A DNA stretch of 42,345 bases, taken from assembly GCA_030696845.1 (NCBI GenBank), contig JAUYRJ010000024.1, positions 1-42,345 of the forward strand, read 5' to 3'. The notes beneath the pieces were generated by a model. That model was not told the origin of the DNA, did not search any database, and saw only the letters and a program-made list of their open reading frames with translations. The translations under genes were made by a program, and so were the position numbers. The stretch is from Polynucleobacter sp. (GTDB taxonomy: Bacteria > Pseudomonadota > Gammaproteobacteria > Burkholderiales > Burkholderiaceae). Below are positions 18,309-26,471 of this stretch, one piece after another. Position 1 is the first letter of the stretch; each line of letters opens with the position of its first letter.

Positions 18309-19323
18309 GGTGGGCAATGGCTTCACCCATCGCAAAACTCATTTGATGGGTATCGAGACTGCGCTTAAATAGCACTGGTACGATATCCCGCGCGTGATGC
18401 GGCGTTTGGCAGGCGCTGAGGGTTTCAGCCAAACGGTCGACGTGATGATCTTGCAATTGCTTGATTCGGTAATGTAGTCCCTTAAATGGCTTACCGTGGG
18501 ATGGCAGCACCACTGTATCTGCGGGCAAGTCCGCATATTTTGTTAATGAATCCAAATACAAACCTAAGGGGTCTGCATCGGGCTCACTGTCGTACACACT
18601 CACATTCGTTGAAATACGCGGTAGAACCATATCCCCTGAAATCAAACACTTCAGTTCTGGTGAATACAAAGTGGCATGCTCGGGTGCGTGCCCATACCCC
18701 ATGATCACCTGCCACTGGCGCCCGCCAATCGCAATGCGCTCCCCATCCATGATGCGGCGATAGCGCTTTGGCATCCCGGGAACCATGCGCCTGTAATAGT
18801 CTGCTCGGCCACGCAGTTTTTCAAGGTCTTCGCTGCTATGCAATCCATGCCGCTGAAAATGATCTGCTGCACCCCCGCTTCCCGGCGTTGCGCCAATCGC
18901 GGCCCCGCCCTGGTCGTGACTCAACCACTGGGCAGTCAAATAATCCGACATGGACATCCATAAAGGGGCCTGCCAACGCTCGCAAAGCCACTGGGCTAGT
19001 CCCACATGATCTGGATGCATATGGGTCACAATCACGCGCAATATAGGCAAACCTGCCAATTGGCTTAACTCAATTTGCTCCCAAATCGCACGGGTTTCTT
19101 CATTAGCAATCCCACAATCGACAATGGTCCAGCCCATACGGCCATCCAACTCATCCTGGATAAGCCATAGATTGATATGATCTAAGGCAAATGGCAAGGG
19201 CATTCGGACCCAGCGCACTCCGGGCAACAACTCGAGGGGGACCCCTTGCTCTGCCAGCTGATCCCCCCAGGGGTATTCAATTGCTGTAGGGTGCATTGCG
19301 TTTAGCTCAGAATCAGGCTTCAT
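18226..19323 (-). CDS. metallo-beta-lactamase-fold hydrolase
   Basis: A 365-residue MBL-fold enzyme. The zinc motif is HMHPDH (101-106, in VTHMHPDHVGL), followed by GYGHAPEHATLY, the bridging Asp in ISGDMVLPRIS, and LPSHGKPF. A C-terminal extra domain of about 100 residues is rich in His and helical, as in glyoxalase II-like and LACTB2-type proteins. It is cytosolic. The substrate is not evident; thioester or nucleic-acid hydrolysis are both known in the fold. The 3' end overlaps phaM by 83 nt. Met10 is an alternative start. Confidence 0.88.
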   Translation of the reverse strand: MKPDSELNAMHPTAIEYPWGDQLAEQGVPLELLPGVRWVRMPLPFALDHINLWLIQDELDGRMGWTIVDCGIANEETRAIWEQIELSQLAGLPILRVIVTHMHPDHVGLAQWLCERWQAPLWMSMSDYLTAQWLSHDQGGAAIGATPGSGGAADHFQRHGLHSSEDLEKLRGRADYYRRMVPGMPKRYRRIMDGERIAIGGRQWQVIMGYGHAPEHATLYSPELKCLISGDMVLPRISTNVSVYDSEPDADPLGLYLDSLTKYADLPADTVVLPSHGKPFKGLHYRIKQLQDHHVDRLAETLSACQTPHHARDIVPVLFKRSLDTHQMSFAMGEAIAHLNHLWRQGKLRRVLSSDGVWLFCVASA

Positions 19324-19355
19324 ATTTGCGTTGGGTTTATTTAATAGGAGTTGCT

Positions 19356-19544
19356 GTGGCTCAGTCGCCTTGCATTAATTGGTGTGAAATGAATCCGAAA
19401 AGTGGCTATTGCTTGGGCTGCTATCGCACGATAAACGAGATCGCAAGTTGGTCCTCTTTATCAGAAGAGCAGCAACTTGCTATCCTTGCGCAAATCGATG
19501 ATCGCAAAAACGCATCAGACAAGAAGCCTCGTTTGAGTCTTTGA
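19356..19544 (+). CDS. DUF1289 small cysteine-rich protein
   Basis: A 62-residue DUF1289 protein with Cys-x3-Cys-x8-Cys-x2-Cys in SPCINWC and GYCLGC, followed by RTINEIASWSSLSEEQQ. The four cysteines suggest a bound metal ion or Fe-S cluster. The GTG at 19356 is chosen because AGGAG lies about 6 nt upstream and the family begins with SPC near the N-terminus; a longer ORF from 19296 would overlap the divergent metallo-hydrolase start. The function is unknown. It ends 3 nt before the AcuI-like gene's stop on the other strand. Confidence 0.85.
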   Translation: MAQSPCINWCEMNPKSGYCLGCYRTINEIASWSSLSEEQQLAILAQIDDRKNASDKKPRLSL

Positions 19545-19547
19545 CCT

Positions 19548-20531
19548 CTAACGATTGACGTCCACAATCAAGCGACCGCGCACATTCCCCTTCATTAATT
19601 GCTCGGCATACTGAATTACCTCACCCAAAGTAATCTCCTGAGAGATCGCATCCAGCGTCTTTAAATCCACCAACTGACTAAGTTGCGCATAAGCTGCGAT
19701 GCGTTTTGCTTTCGGCACCGTGACACTATTAATTCCATATAAAGTAACCCCACGCAAAATAAACGGGGCGACGGTTGCCGGAAAGTCCATTCCTTGAGCT
19801 AAACCACAGGCTGCGACGGCACCTTCGCTCTTGGTCGCCGCGCAGGCATTGGCAAGCGTATGGCTGCCCACGCTATCCACCACACCAGCCCAACGCTCTC
19901 GCGCCAAGGGCTTACCTGGCTCGGAAAGGGCTTTGCGATCGATGACCTCTGCAGCACCCAAAGATCGCAAGTAATCTGCTTCCTGAGGGCGTCCACTGCT
20001 CGCCACCACTGTAAAGCCCAATTTGCTGAGTAAAGCAATAGCAAAACTGCCAACACCGCCCGCGGCACCCGTCACCAGCACCTCACCATCGCTTGGCTGG
20101 AGTCCATGCTTTTGTAATGCCATCACGCACAGCATGGCTGTATATCCTGCTGTCCCGATTGCCAGGGCCTGCTTGGCTGTAAATCCATTGGGCAGCGGAA
20201 TCAACCAGTCCGCCTTCACTCTGGCTTGCTGGGCAAGACCGCCCCAATGGCCCTCGCCCACACCCCAACCATTAAGCAATACCGCATCACCCGCCTTAAA
20301 TTCAGGGGATGCGCTTTCTATCACTTCACCGGCAAAATCGATACCTGGCACCATAGGAAAACTACGCACTACTGGACCTTTACCAGTAATCGCCAGCCCA
20401 TCTTTGTAATTTAGGGTGGAATACAAGACTTTGACACGCACATCCCCTTCTGGGAGTGCCGCCTCATCGAGTTGACCAAGCTCGGCTCGATAGCCTGTAT
20501 CGTCCTTATTAATCACAATCGCTTTAAACAT
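19548..20531 (-). CDS. acuI: YhdH/AcuI-type NADPH-dependent acryloyl-CoA reductase
   Basis: A 327-residue medium-chain dehydrogenase/reductase of the YhdH/AcuI family (E. coli YhdH has 324 residues). It is expected to reduce acryloyl-CoA to propionyl-CoA with NADPH. Features are NYKDGLAITGKG near the N-terminus, PGIDFAGEV, NGWGVGEGHWGGLAQ, and the cofactor loop GAAGGVGSFA followed by SSGRP. It contains no structural-zinc Cys cluster, as expected for quinone-reductase-like members. The start at 20531 has AGGA 5 nt upstream; a 25-residue N-terminal extension is possible but has no support. Confidence 0.9.
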   Translation of the reverse strand: MFKAIVINKDDTGYRAELGQLDEAALPEGDVRVKVLYSTLNYKDGLAITGKGPVVRSFPMVPGIDFAGEVIESASPEFKAGDAVLLNGWGVGEGHWGGLAQQARVKADWLIPLPNGFTAKQALAIGTAGYTAMLCVMALQKHGLQPSDGEVLVTGAAGGVGSFAIALLSKLGFTVVASSGRPQEADYLRSLGAAEVIDRKALSEPGKPLARERWAGVVDSVGSHTLANACAATKSEGAVAACGLAQGMDFPATVAPFILRGVTLYGINSVTVPKAKRIAAYAQLSQLVDLKTLDAISQEITLGEVIQYAEQLMKGNVRGRLIVDVNR

Positions 20532-20626
20532 CATTTTCCTTTCGGTACAAAATTCATATGGCTGATTTACACAAGCAATCCTTAAACCGTTTATCCTAGC
20601 AGGCAATACCGATTATGGAGCGTTCC

Positions 20627-20911
20627 ATGAAAAAAATTCTACTCTTAACTGGACTTGTTACCTTGATTGCTGGCGGCTGCTCCTCCAGTGAGGTGAATAT
20701 GTCGATGGGCAATATGCGCTTGATTCGTTCATCCGCCACCCCCCAGGAAGTGATGAATTACGCCACTAAAGTTTGCCAATCTGACTTTTATATGGGGGCG
20801 AGCTTTATTTCCAAGGCGGCGAAAGAATATCGTTTTAAATGCGTTAGAGCGGAAGAGAATGAGGTGTTAATACCCATACCTGGAACCTCCATCGACTCCA
20901 ACCCCAAATAA
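20627..20911 (+). CDS. small predicted lipoprotein
   Basis: A 94-residue protein with a Lys-Lys N-terminus, a hydrophobic stretch and a lipobox-like AGGC, giving Cys18 as the lipidation site. The start at 20627 is preferred because GGAG lies 6 nt upstream (20617-20620); the ATG at 20615 would destroy that arrangement. The mature part has two further cysteines (CQSDF and KCVRAE) that could form a disulfide. I do not recognise a family. It precedes the flavin reductase by 23 nt and may be co-transcribed with it. Confidence 0.7.
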   Translation: MKKILLLTGLVTLIAGGCSSSEVNMSMGNMRLIRSSATPQEVMNYATKVCQSDFYMGASFISKAAKEYRFKCVRAEENEVLIPIPGTSIDSNPK

Positions 20912-20934
20912 GTACCGAATCAGAAAATAATTAC

Positions 20935-21435
20935 ATGAACCTTTTATCACCTCAGGAATTGCGTAAAGCATTCTCTAGCTTTGCGACTGGGGTAACGGTC
21001 ATCACCGGGTTTGACTCCCATGCGCAAGCTATCGGTATCACCATTAGCTCCTTCAATACAGTTTCACTTGAACCGCCATTGGTACTGTGGAGTTTATCGG
21101 AGCGATCCGCTTTCATGCCTCATTTTCAGGTAGGCCATCGACAACTGATTCATGTTTTAGAGCGCTCGCAAGAAGACCTGGCCATGCGCTTTGCTAAAAC
21201 CAATAGCGATCAATTTTCTGGTCTCGAATACCAAATTGAATCCTCAGGTCTGGCTAAATTGAGCGGTTGCGTAGCTCACCTTGAATGCGAAACCGTGGCG
21301 ACATATCCGGGCGGCGATCACCGTATTATTGTTGCCCGCGTGGATGACTTCGCTTACGATCTAGAACGTGATCCGCTCATTTTTTCTCGCAGTCAATTTA
21401 TGGGCTTAAATCTGCCCGAAAAAAGTCTCGGTTAA
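20935..21435 (+). CDS. flavin reductase family protein
   Basis: A 166-residue FMN-binding split-barrel protein of the flavin reductase family (HpaC/NtaB-like). Motifs are FSSFATGVTVITG (14-26), AIGITISSFNTVSLEPPLVL and the late GGDHRIIVARVDDF. Such proteins supply reduced FMN/FAD to a partner monooxygenase using NAD(P)H, and some act alone. No monooxygenase gene is adjacent. It lies between the small lipoprotein and a glutathione S-transferase on the same strand with short gaps, suggesting one transcript. Confidence 0.88.
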   Translation: MNLLSPQELRKAFSSFATGVTVITGFDSHAQAIGITISSFNTVSLEPPLVLWSLSERSAFMPHFQVGHRQLIHVLERSQEDLAMRFAKTNSDQFSGLEYQIESSGLAKLSGCVAHLECETVATYPGGDHRIIVARVDDFAYDLERDPLIFSRSQFMGLNLPEKSLG

Positions 21436-21453
21436 TTACAAAAGGAAACATCC

Positions 21454-22092
21454 ATGATGCGTCTCTGGGGTAGAACCAACTCCATCAATGTTCAAAAAAT
21501 TCTGTGGTGTTTACATGAGTTGGGGTTAAAAGAAGGTAGCGACTTTGAGCGTATTGATGCCGGACTTCAATTCGGCATTAACAATACACCGGAGTTTTTG
21601 GAGCTCAACCCAAACGGCTTAGTACCAACCATCCAAGATGGCCAGCTCGTATTATGGGAATCGAATGCCATCTTGCGATACCTCGTGCGTAAATACGATC
21701 AGAATAATCGCTTTCCAGCCGACATTAATAGTCAAGCCTCTGCTGATAAATGGATGGATTGGCAACTCACAACCTTTTGGCCGGAGCTGCGCCCCGCTTT
21801 TCTGGGGCTAACGCGAACACCTGAACCAGAGCGCAACTACGCTTTAATTCGCAAGAACTTCGAGACTGCTGATAGGCAGTTGCATATCCTTGACAGAACC
21901 TTACAGAAAAATACGTACTGCGCAGGCAGTCGATTTAGCCCGGCAGATATTGTTCTTGCCTTATGCATTCATCGCTGGATGATGTTGGCGGATAAATTCC
22001 CCGAACACGTGGGCAAGCGTTCATCCTACCCAGCGCTTGAGGCCTGGATAAAGCGCTTAGGAACAGAAACGCACTTCCTGAAAGTAATCTAG
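21454..22092 (+). CDS. glutathione S-transferase family protein
   Basis: A 212-residue two-domain glutathione transferase. The N-terminal thioredoxin-like domain starts MRLWGRTNSINVQKILW, with a Ser/Asn pair (RTNSINVQK) at the usual catalytic site, and has LNPNGLVPTI (cis-Pro) and LWESNAILRYL (glutathione binding). The helical C-terminal domain has FSPADIVLALCIHRW. It is cytosolic and conjugates or reduces electrophiles. An AAGGA sequence precedes two tandem ATGs (21454 and 21457). Its stop is 1 nt from the RND pump stop on the other strand. Confidence 0.9.
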   Translation: MMRLWGRTNSINVQKILWCLHELGLKEGSDFERIDAGLQFGINNTPEFLELNPNGLVPTIQDGQLVLWESNAILRYLVRKYDQNNRFPADINSQASADKWMDWQLTTFWPELRPAFLGLTRTPEPERNYALIRKNFETADRQLHILDRTLQKNTYCAGSRFSPADIVLALCIHRWMMLADKFPEHVGKRSSYPALEAWIKRLGTETHFLKVI

Positions 22093-22093
22093 T

Positions 22094-25000
22094 TTAGGCT
22101 TGCTTAAATTTCTTGGCGTGGTGGTCTGCGCCAATAAAGAGATACATTGCAGGCACCACAAAAAGAGTAAACAAGGTTCCAATCGACAGGCCGGTGAAAA
22201 TCACAATGCCCATCGATTGGCGTCCTGCCGCTCCAGCCCCAGAGGCGATTACCAAGGGCACTACACCCAATACCATAGCAGCGGTTGTCATCAAGATCGG
22301 GCGCAAACGAACGCTACTAGCCTCAACGATAGCATCGAGCTTACTGCGCCCCGCCGCCTGAAGCTCATTAGCAAACTCCACAATCAAAATACCGTGTTTA
22401 CTAATTAAGCCCATCAGGGTCACAAGCCCCACCTGGGTATATACGTTTAGCGTAGTAAATCCTAAATTGATAAAGATTAAAGCTCCAAATAAAGCCAGCG
22501 GCACCGACACCAGAATCACAATGGGATCGCGGAAACTTTCAAACTGGGCAGCAAGAACCAAGAAAACAATCAAGATGGCGAAGAACATGGTAACTAAAAA
22601 GCCGCCAGACTCTGCCATAAATTGACGCGATGGGCCCGCGTAATCAATGGAGTACCCATTAGGAGCAACCTCTTTAAGGGATTGTCCAATAAATTTCAAT
22701 ACTTCTTCCTGCGAAACAAAAGGCGTACTGACGCCAATGATGGTAGCGGAATTAAGTTGCTGAAAGTGATTAATCGACTGCGGAACCACACGTTGCTTGA
22801 TGCTAGCAATGGTGCGCGCTTGAATCATGGCGCCACTGGGTGTGCGAATGTAGTAATCTAAAATTTGATCAGGATTAAGACGATCCACTTGTTTAACTTG
22901 TGGAATCACTCGATATGAACGCCCCGCAACCGAGAAATAATTGACAAAGCCTCCGCCCAATGCGGCTGATAAGGCATTGCCTACATCGCGCTGCGTCATC
23001 CCTAAGGCGGCTACTTTTTCTCGATCGATTTCCAATACATTCTGCGGCTTATCAATCTTTAGGTCGCTATCGACAAAGAAGAACATGCCACTCTTGCGGG
23101 CTTTATCTAGCACCGCTTGTGAGACCTCATTGAGATTTTCGTATGGCTCAGTGGTATTAATAACTACCTGAACAGGCAGGCCTTGTGCGCCTGGTAAGGC
23201 AGGGAATTGGAATGCGGCGACGCGAACGCCAGCAATGCTATTCCACTTGTTTTGCATATCCTGCTGAAAACTACTTGCGCTACGACTGCGCTCATCCCAG
23301 TCTTTCATGAGAACACCACCAAAACTACTGGTTGGACTCGTGATTTGAAACATCTGTAAATACTCGGGCTCTGCTGCGGCAATCTGTTGAATTTGATCTG
23401 CATAAGTCTGCATCTGATTCACCGTGGCATTTGGCGGCCCAGAAGCCTGCATCAACACAATACCTTGATCTTCTGTTGGCGCTAACTCCGAATGGGCTGT
23501 TGCGTATAAATATGCAACTCCGCCAAGCAATAACACCCCCATCACAATAATGACCTGCCAAGTACTGAGCAAGTCGCGCAATATGATTTGATACCGATGA
23601 TGTACCTTTTCAAAAATAGCATCAATCTTCTGTACGAAAGGCGATGCCTCCTGTCCCTCCGTGAAGATGCGCGAACACATCATCGGTGATAAGGTTAGCG
23701 CAACCACACCAGATACGGCGACGGCACTGGCCAAGGTAAATGCGAATTCCGTAAAAAGGGCTCCTGTTAAGCCGCCCTGAAATCCAATCGGAATATAAAC
23801 CGCAATCAGAACAACGGTCATTGCCAGGATGGGATTGCCTAATTCTCGCGCAGCGATTAAGGCTGCCTCTAACGGAGATTTTCCTTCCTTCATATGGCGA
23901 TCTACGTTTTCCACCACAATAATCGCATCGTCTACCACAAGGCCTATTGCTAGCACAAGCGCTAACAAAGTCAGCAGGTTAATTGAATAACCTAGCACCT
24001 GCATCAAAAAGAAGGCGCCAATCAAGGATAGTGGCATCGCGATGACGGGCACCAGAACCGCTCGAAAACTTCCTAAAAATAAATAAATAACAACGGTTAC
24101 GATGAGCAAAGCCTCTAACAATGTCGCAACTACTTCCTCAATTGAGGTATTAATAAACTTGGTAGAGTCATACACAACCTTGCCCGTAAGCCCTGTTGGT
24201 AGCTGTCTTTGTATGTCAGGCAGCACTGCGCGAATGCGCTCTGCCACGTCGAGCAAGTTGGCATCCGGCGCCACTTTAATCCCGATGAATACCGATTGCT
24301 TGCCACTAAACGCCACATTAGTGTTGTAGTCATCCGAGCCCAAACTGACCGTAGCGACCTGATCTAAGTAAACAATGTCAGCGCCATTACGCTTAACAAC
24401 TAATTTGCGAAACTCTTCTAAGGTGTGGAGGTCTGTTCCCGCAACGAGATCAACCGCAACCATTTCGCCCTTAGTGCTTCCAACTGCGGATAAGTAGTTA
24501 TTAGCAGCGAGGGCGTTATACACATCATCGGCACCAATACCCAAGCCAGCCATCCGATCACGATCAAGCCATGCCCGCAGAGCAAATTTTCTACCACCTA
24601 AAATTTCCGCATTTTGAACACCGCTAACAGAGTCGAGCTTGGGCTTCACCACACGCAGTAAATAATCTGTTGTGCTGTTGTTTGGTATTACATCACTGTA
24701 AAAGCCTAAATACATAGCGGCAGTTGATTGCCCTACTTGCACAGTTAATACGGGTTGCTGCGCTTGTGGCGGCAGCTGATTGCGCACCGAACTGATCTGA
24801 GTATTAATTTGAGTCAGCGCGCGATTTGCATCGTAATTTAATTGCAGGGTAGCAACGATGGTTGATATGCCGCTCACGCTAGTTGAGGAGAGGTAATCAA
24901 TTCCCTGCGCTTGTGCGATGGCCGCCTCTAAGGGCTGAGTAATAAATCCAGCAATGGTTTCCGGATCCGCTCCAAAGTAGGCAGTAGTAATTGTGACAAT

Positions 25001-25129
25001 CGCATTTTGGGTTTGCGGATATTGGTTTACCGGCAGTGAACCTACGGCCTTGAGTCCGAAAACCAAGATGAGCGCACTGACAACCAGTGATAAAACAGGT
25101 CTGCGTATAAATAGATCAGTCCACTTCAT
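22094..25129 (-). CDS. RND multidrug efflux pump, inner-membrane permease
   Basis: A 1011-residue HAE1-type RND transporter that uses the proton gradient to export drugs or lipophilic compounds from the periplasm. The first helix follows FIRRPV (8-13). The porter domain has GADPETIAGFITQPLE, and the proton-relay aspartates Asp400-Asp401 lie in GLVVDDAIIVVENVDRHM. The second half repeats the fold (ASSVRLRPILMTTAAMVLG). The length is slightly short of AcrB (1049). It is the third gene of an OMF-adaptor-pump operon, 22 nt after the adaptor. The exact substrates cannot be told from sequence. Confidence 0.95.
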   Translation of the reverse strand: MKWTDLFIRRPVLSLVVSALILVFGLKAVGSLPVNQYPQTQNAIVTITTAYFGADPETIAGFITQPLEAAIAQAQGIDYLSSTSVSGISTIVATLQLNYDANRALTQINTQISSVRNQLPPQAQQPVLTVQVGQSTAAMYLGFYSDVIPNNSTTDYLLRVVKPKLDSVSGVQNAEILGGRKFALRAWLDRDRMAGLGIGADDVYNALAANNYLSAVGSTKGEMVAVDLVAGTDLHTLEEFRKLVVKRNGADIVYLDQVATVSLGSDDYNTNVAFSGKQSVFIGIKVAPDANLLDVAERIRAVLPDIQRQLPTGLTGKVVYDSTKFINTSIEEVVATLLEALLIVTVVIYLFLGSFRAVLVPVIAMPLSLIGAFFLMQVLGYSINLLTLLALVLAIGLVVDDAIIVVENVDRHMKEGKSPLEAALIAARELGNPILAMTVVLIAVYIPIGFQGGLTGALFTEFAFTLASAVAVSGVVALTLSPMMCSRIFTEGQEASPFVQKIDAIFEKVHHRYQIILRDLLSTWQVIIVMGVLLLGGVAYLYATAHSELAPTEDQGIVLMQASGPPNATVNQMQTYADQIQQIAAAEPEYLQMFQITSPTSSFGGVLMKDWDERSRSASSFQQDMQNKWNSIAGVRVAAFQFPALPGAQGLPVQVVINTTEPYENLNEVSQAVLDKARKSGMFFFVDSDLKIDKPQNVLEIDREKVAALGMTQRDVGNALSAALGGGFVNYFSVAGRSYRVIPQVKQVDRLNPDQILDYYIRTPSGAMIQARTIASIKQRVVPQSINHFQQLNSATIIGVSTPFVSQEEVLKFIGQSLKEVAPNGYSIDYAGPSRQFMAESGGFLVTMFFAILIVFLVLAAQFESFRDPIVILVSVPLALFGALIFINLGFTTLNVYTQVGLVTLMGLISKHGILIVEFANELQAAGRSKLDAIVEASSVRLRPILMTTAAMVLGVVPLVIASGAGAAGRQSMGIVIFTGLSIGTLFTLFVVPAMYLFIGADHHAKKFKQA

Positions 25130-25151
25130 AAGGTAATTTGACTCGCTCTAT

Positions 25152-26471
25152 CTATTGTTCTTGCGGTTTTGGATTTGGATTATTAGCAGGCTGAACACTA
25201 TTATTGATGATGAGCGGCGTGCCATTCTTTAACTTAAGCTGTCCACTGGTCACAACTAATGCGCCAGGCTCAATCCCCTTGATAATGGCAACCTGGTCAC
25301 CGCGCGTTAGCCCTGTAGTGACAAATATCTGTTCGGCCTCCAGCACTGGTTTACCCTTCTTATCAAGCCGATCCGTTTTGCGGGCAATAAACACTGTGCT
25401 TCCATAGGGGTTATAGGTGACCGCAGTTTGCGGTAGCGTCAGATACTTCACCCGCTCGCCTAAATTAATATTGACGTTTGCAAACATACCCGGCAATACT
25501 TTTTTATCCGGATTGCTCACTACTGCTTCAATTTGCATATTCCGTGTATTGAGTTCTACTTTAGGGCTGACTGCTGTAATCTTGCCTTTGAATGTCGCAT
25601 CCTTAAAAGCATCTGTTGTCATTTCAATTTCTTGTCCAACCTGAATCATGCCAGCCGTACCTTGAGGCAGGGTGAAGTCCACGAAAATAGGATCTAAGGT
25701 TTGGAGTGTCAGTAGCTTATCCCCGGGATTAACATACTGACCTGGGTTAATAGTCACAATTCCAACGCGTCCGCTAAATGGTGCTTTGAGGTTTTTCTTT
25801 GCTACTAAAGCGGCCTGTTGCTCTACTTGTGCAGCCTTGGATTTAGCATCCGCCGCGCTGGTATCAAATACATTTTTACTAATGGCCTGAATTGCCAACT
25901 GCTGCTTATCCCGCTCATTAATAATCTTCGCAAGATCAGCCATCGCCTTTAATGAGTTGAGTTGCGCCACGTCCGATACATCATTGAGCTTAATTAACAA
26001 AGCGCCTTCTTGAACATCCATACCCGACTGGACTGGAACGTTTTGAACTAAACCGCCTAACTCGGTACTCAGATCAACGCCACGGAACGCGCGAATGTTG
26101 CCAACACTATTGAGCGTAGGCTGCCACTCATCCTCTTCCACAACCATTGCAGAAACTGTAGCTGGCGGCAAGCCCATGCTCGAGATAAAGTACTTAATCA
26201 TGAATGTCTTTAGCTGATTAAAGCCAAAGATCAATCCTAATAACAGCAAAACAACTATCAGCATGACAGTCATACGGCGGCGTAGCGGAGTCATCGCCAT
26301 TAACTTGGCATAGGACTTTGTACCCTTAAACCGCTCACGCGGACGTGCCGTGTTACCAATTCGCTCTAGGATGGATTTAAACCATTGCCATGTCCCGTTT
26401 AATTTTTCCATGACCTTCCATTCTTCGGCTTTGATCTTGAGCTTGAGGTAAAGATTCTCAAGAGGCTTCAT
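25152..26471 (-). CDS. RND efflux periplasmic adaptor (membrane fusion protein)
   Basis: A 439-residue HlyD/AcrA-family adaptor that links pump and outer-membrane channel. After the single anchor helix (about 69-86, MLIVVLLLLGLIFGF) come the barrel-sandwich half-motifs (SGMDVQEGALLIKLND; LKAPFSGRVGIVTINPGQYV), an alpha-hairpin and the beta-barrel. Unusually, about 65 charged and amphipathic residues precede the anchor, instead of a lipoprotein signal. The upstream ATG is kept because AGGA lies 8 nt before it and it overlaps the OMF stop (ATGA). Met59/Met61 are weaker alternatives without a clear ribosome-binding site. Confidence 0.92.
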   Translation of the reverse strand: MKPLENLYLKLKIKAEEWKVMEKLNGTWQWFKSILERIGNTARPRERFKGTKSYAKLMAMTPLRRRMTVMLIVVLLLLGLIFGFNQLKTFMIKYFISSMGLPPATVSAMVVEEDEWQPTLNSVGNIRAFRGVDLSTELGGLVQNVPVQSGMDVQEGALLIKLNDVSDVAQLNSLKAMADLAKIINERDKQQLAIQAISKNVFDTSAADAKSKAAQVEQQAALVAKKNLKAPFSGRVGIVTINPGQYVNPGDKLLTLQTLDPIFVDFTLPQGTAGMIQVGQEIEMTTDAFKDATFKGKITAVSPKVELNTRNMQIEAVVSNPDKKVLPGMFANVNINLGERVKYLTLPQTAVTYNPYGSTVFIARKTDRLDKKGKPVLEAEQIFVTTGLTRGDQVAIIKGIEPGALVVTSGQLKLKNGTPLIINNSVQPANNPNPKPQEQ

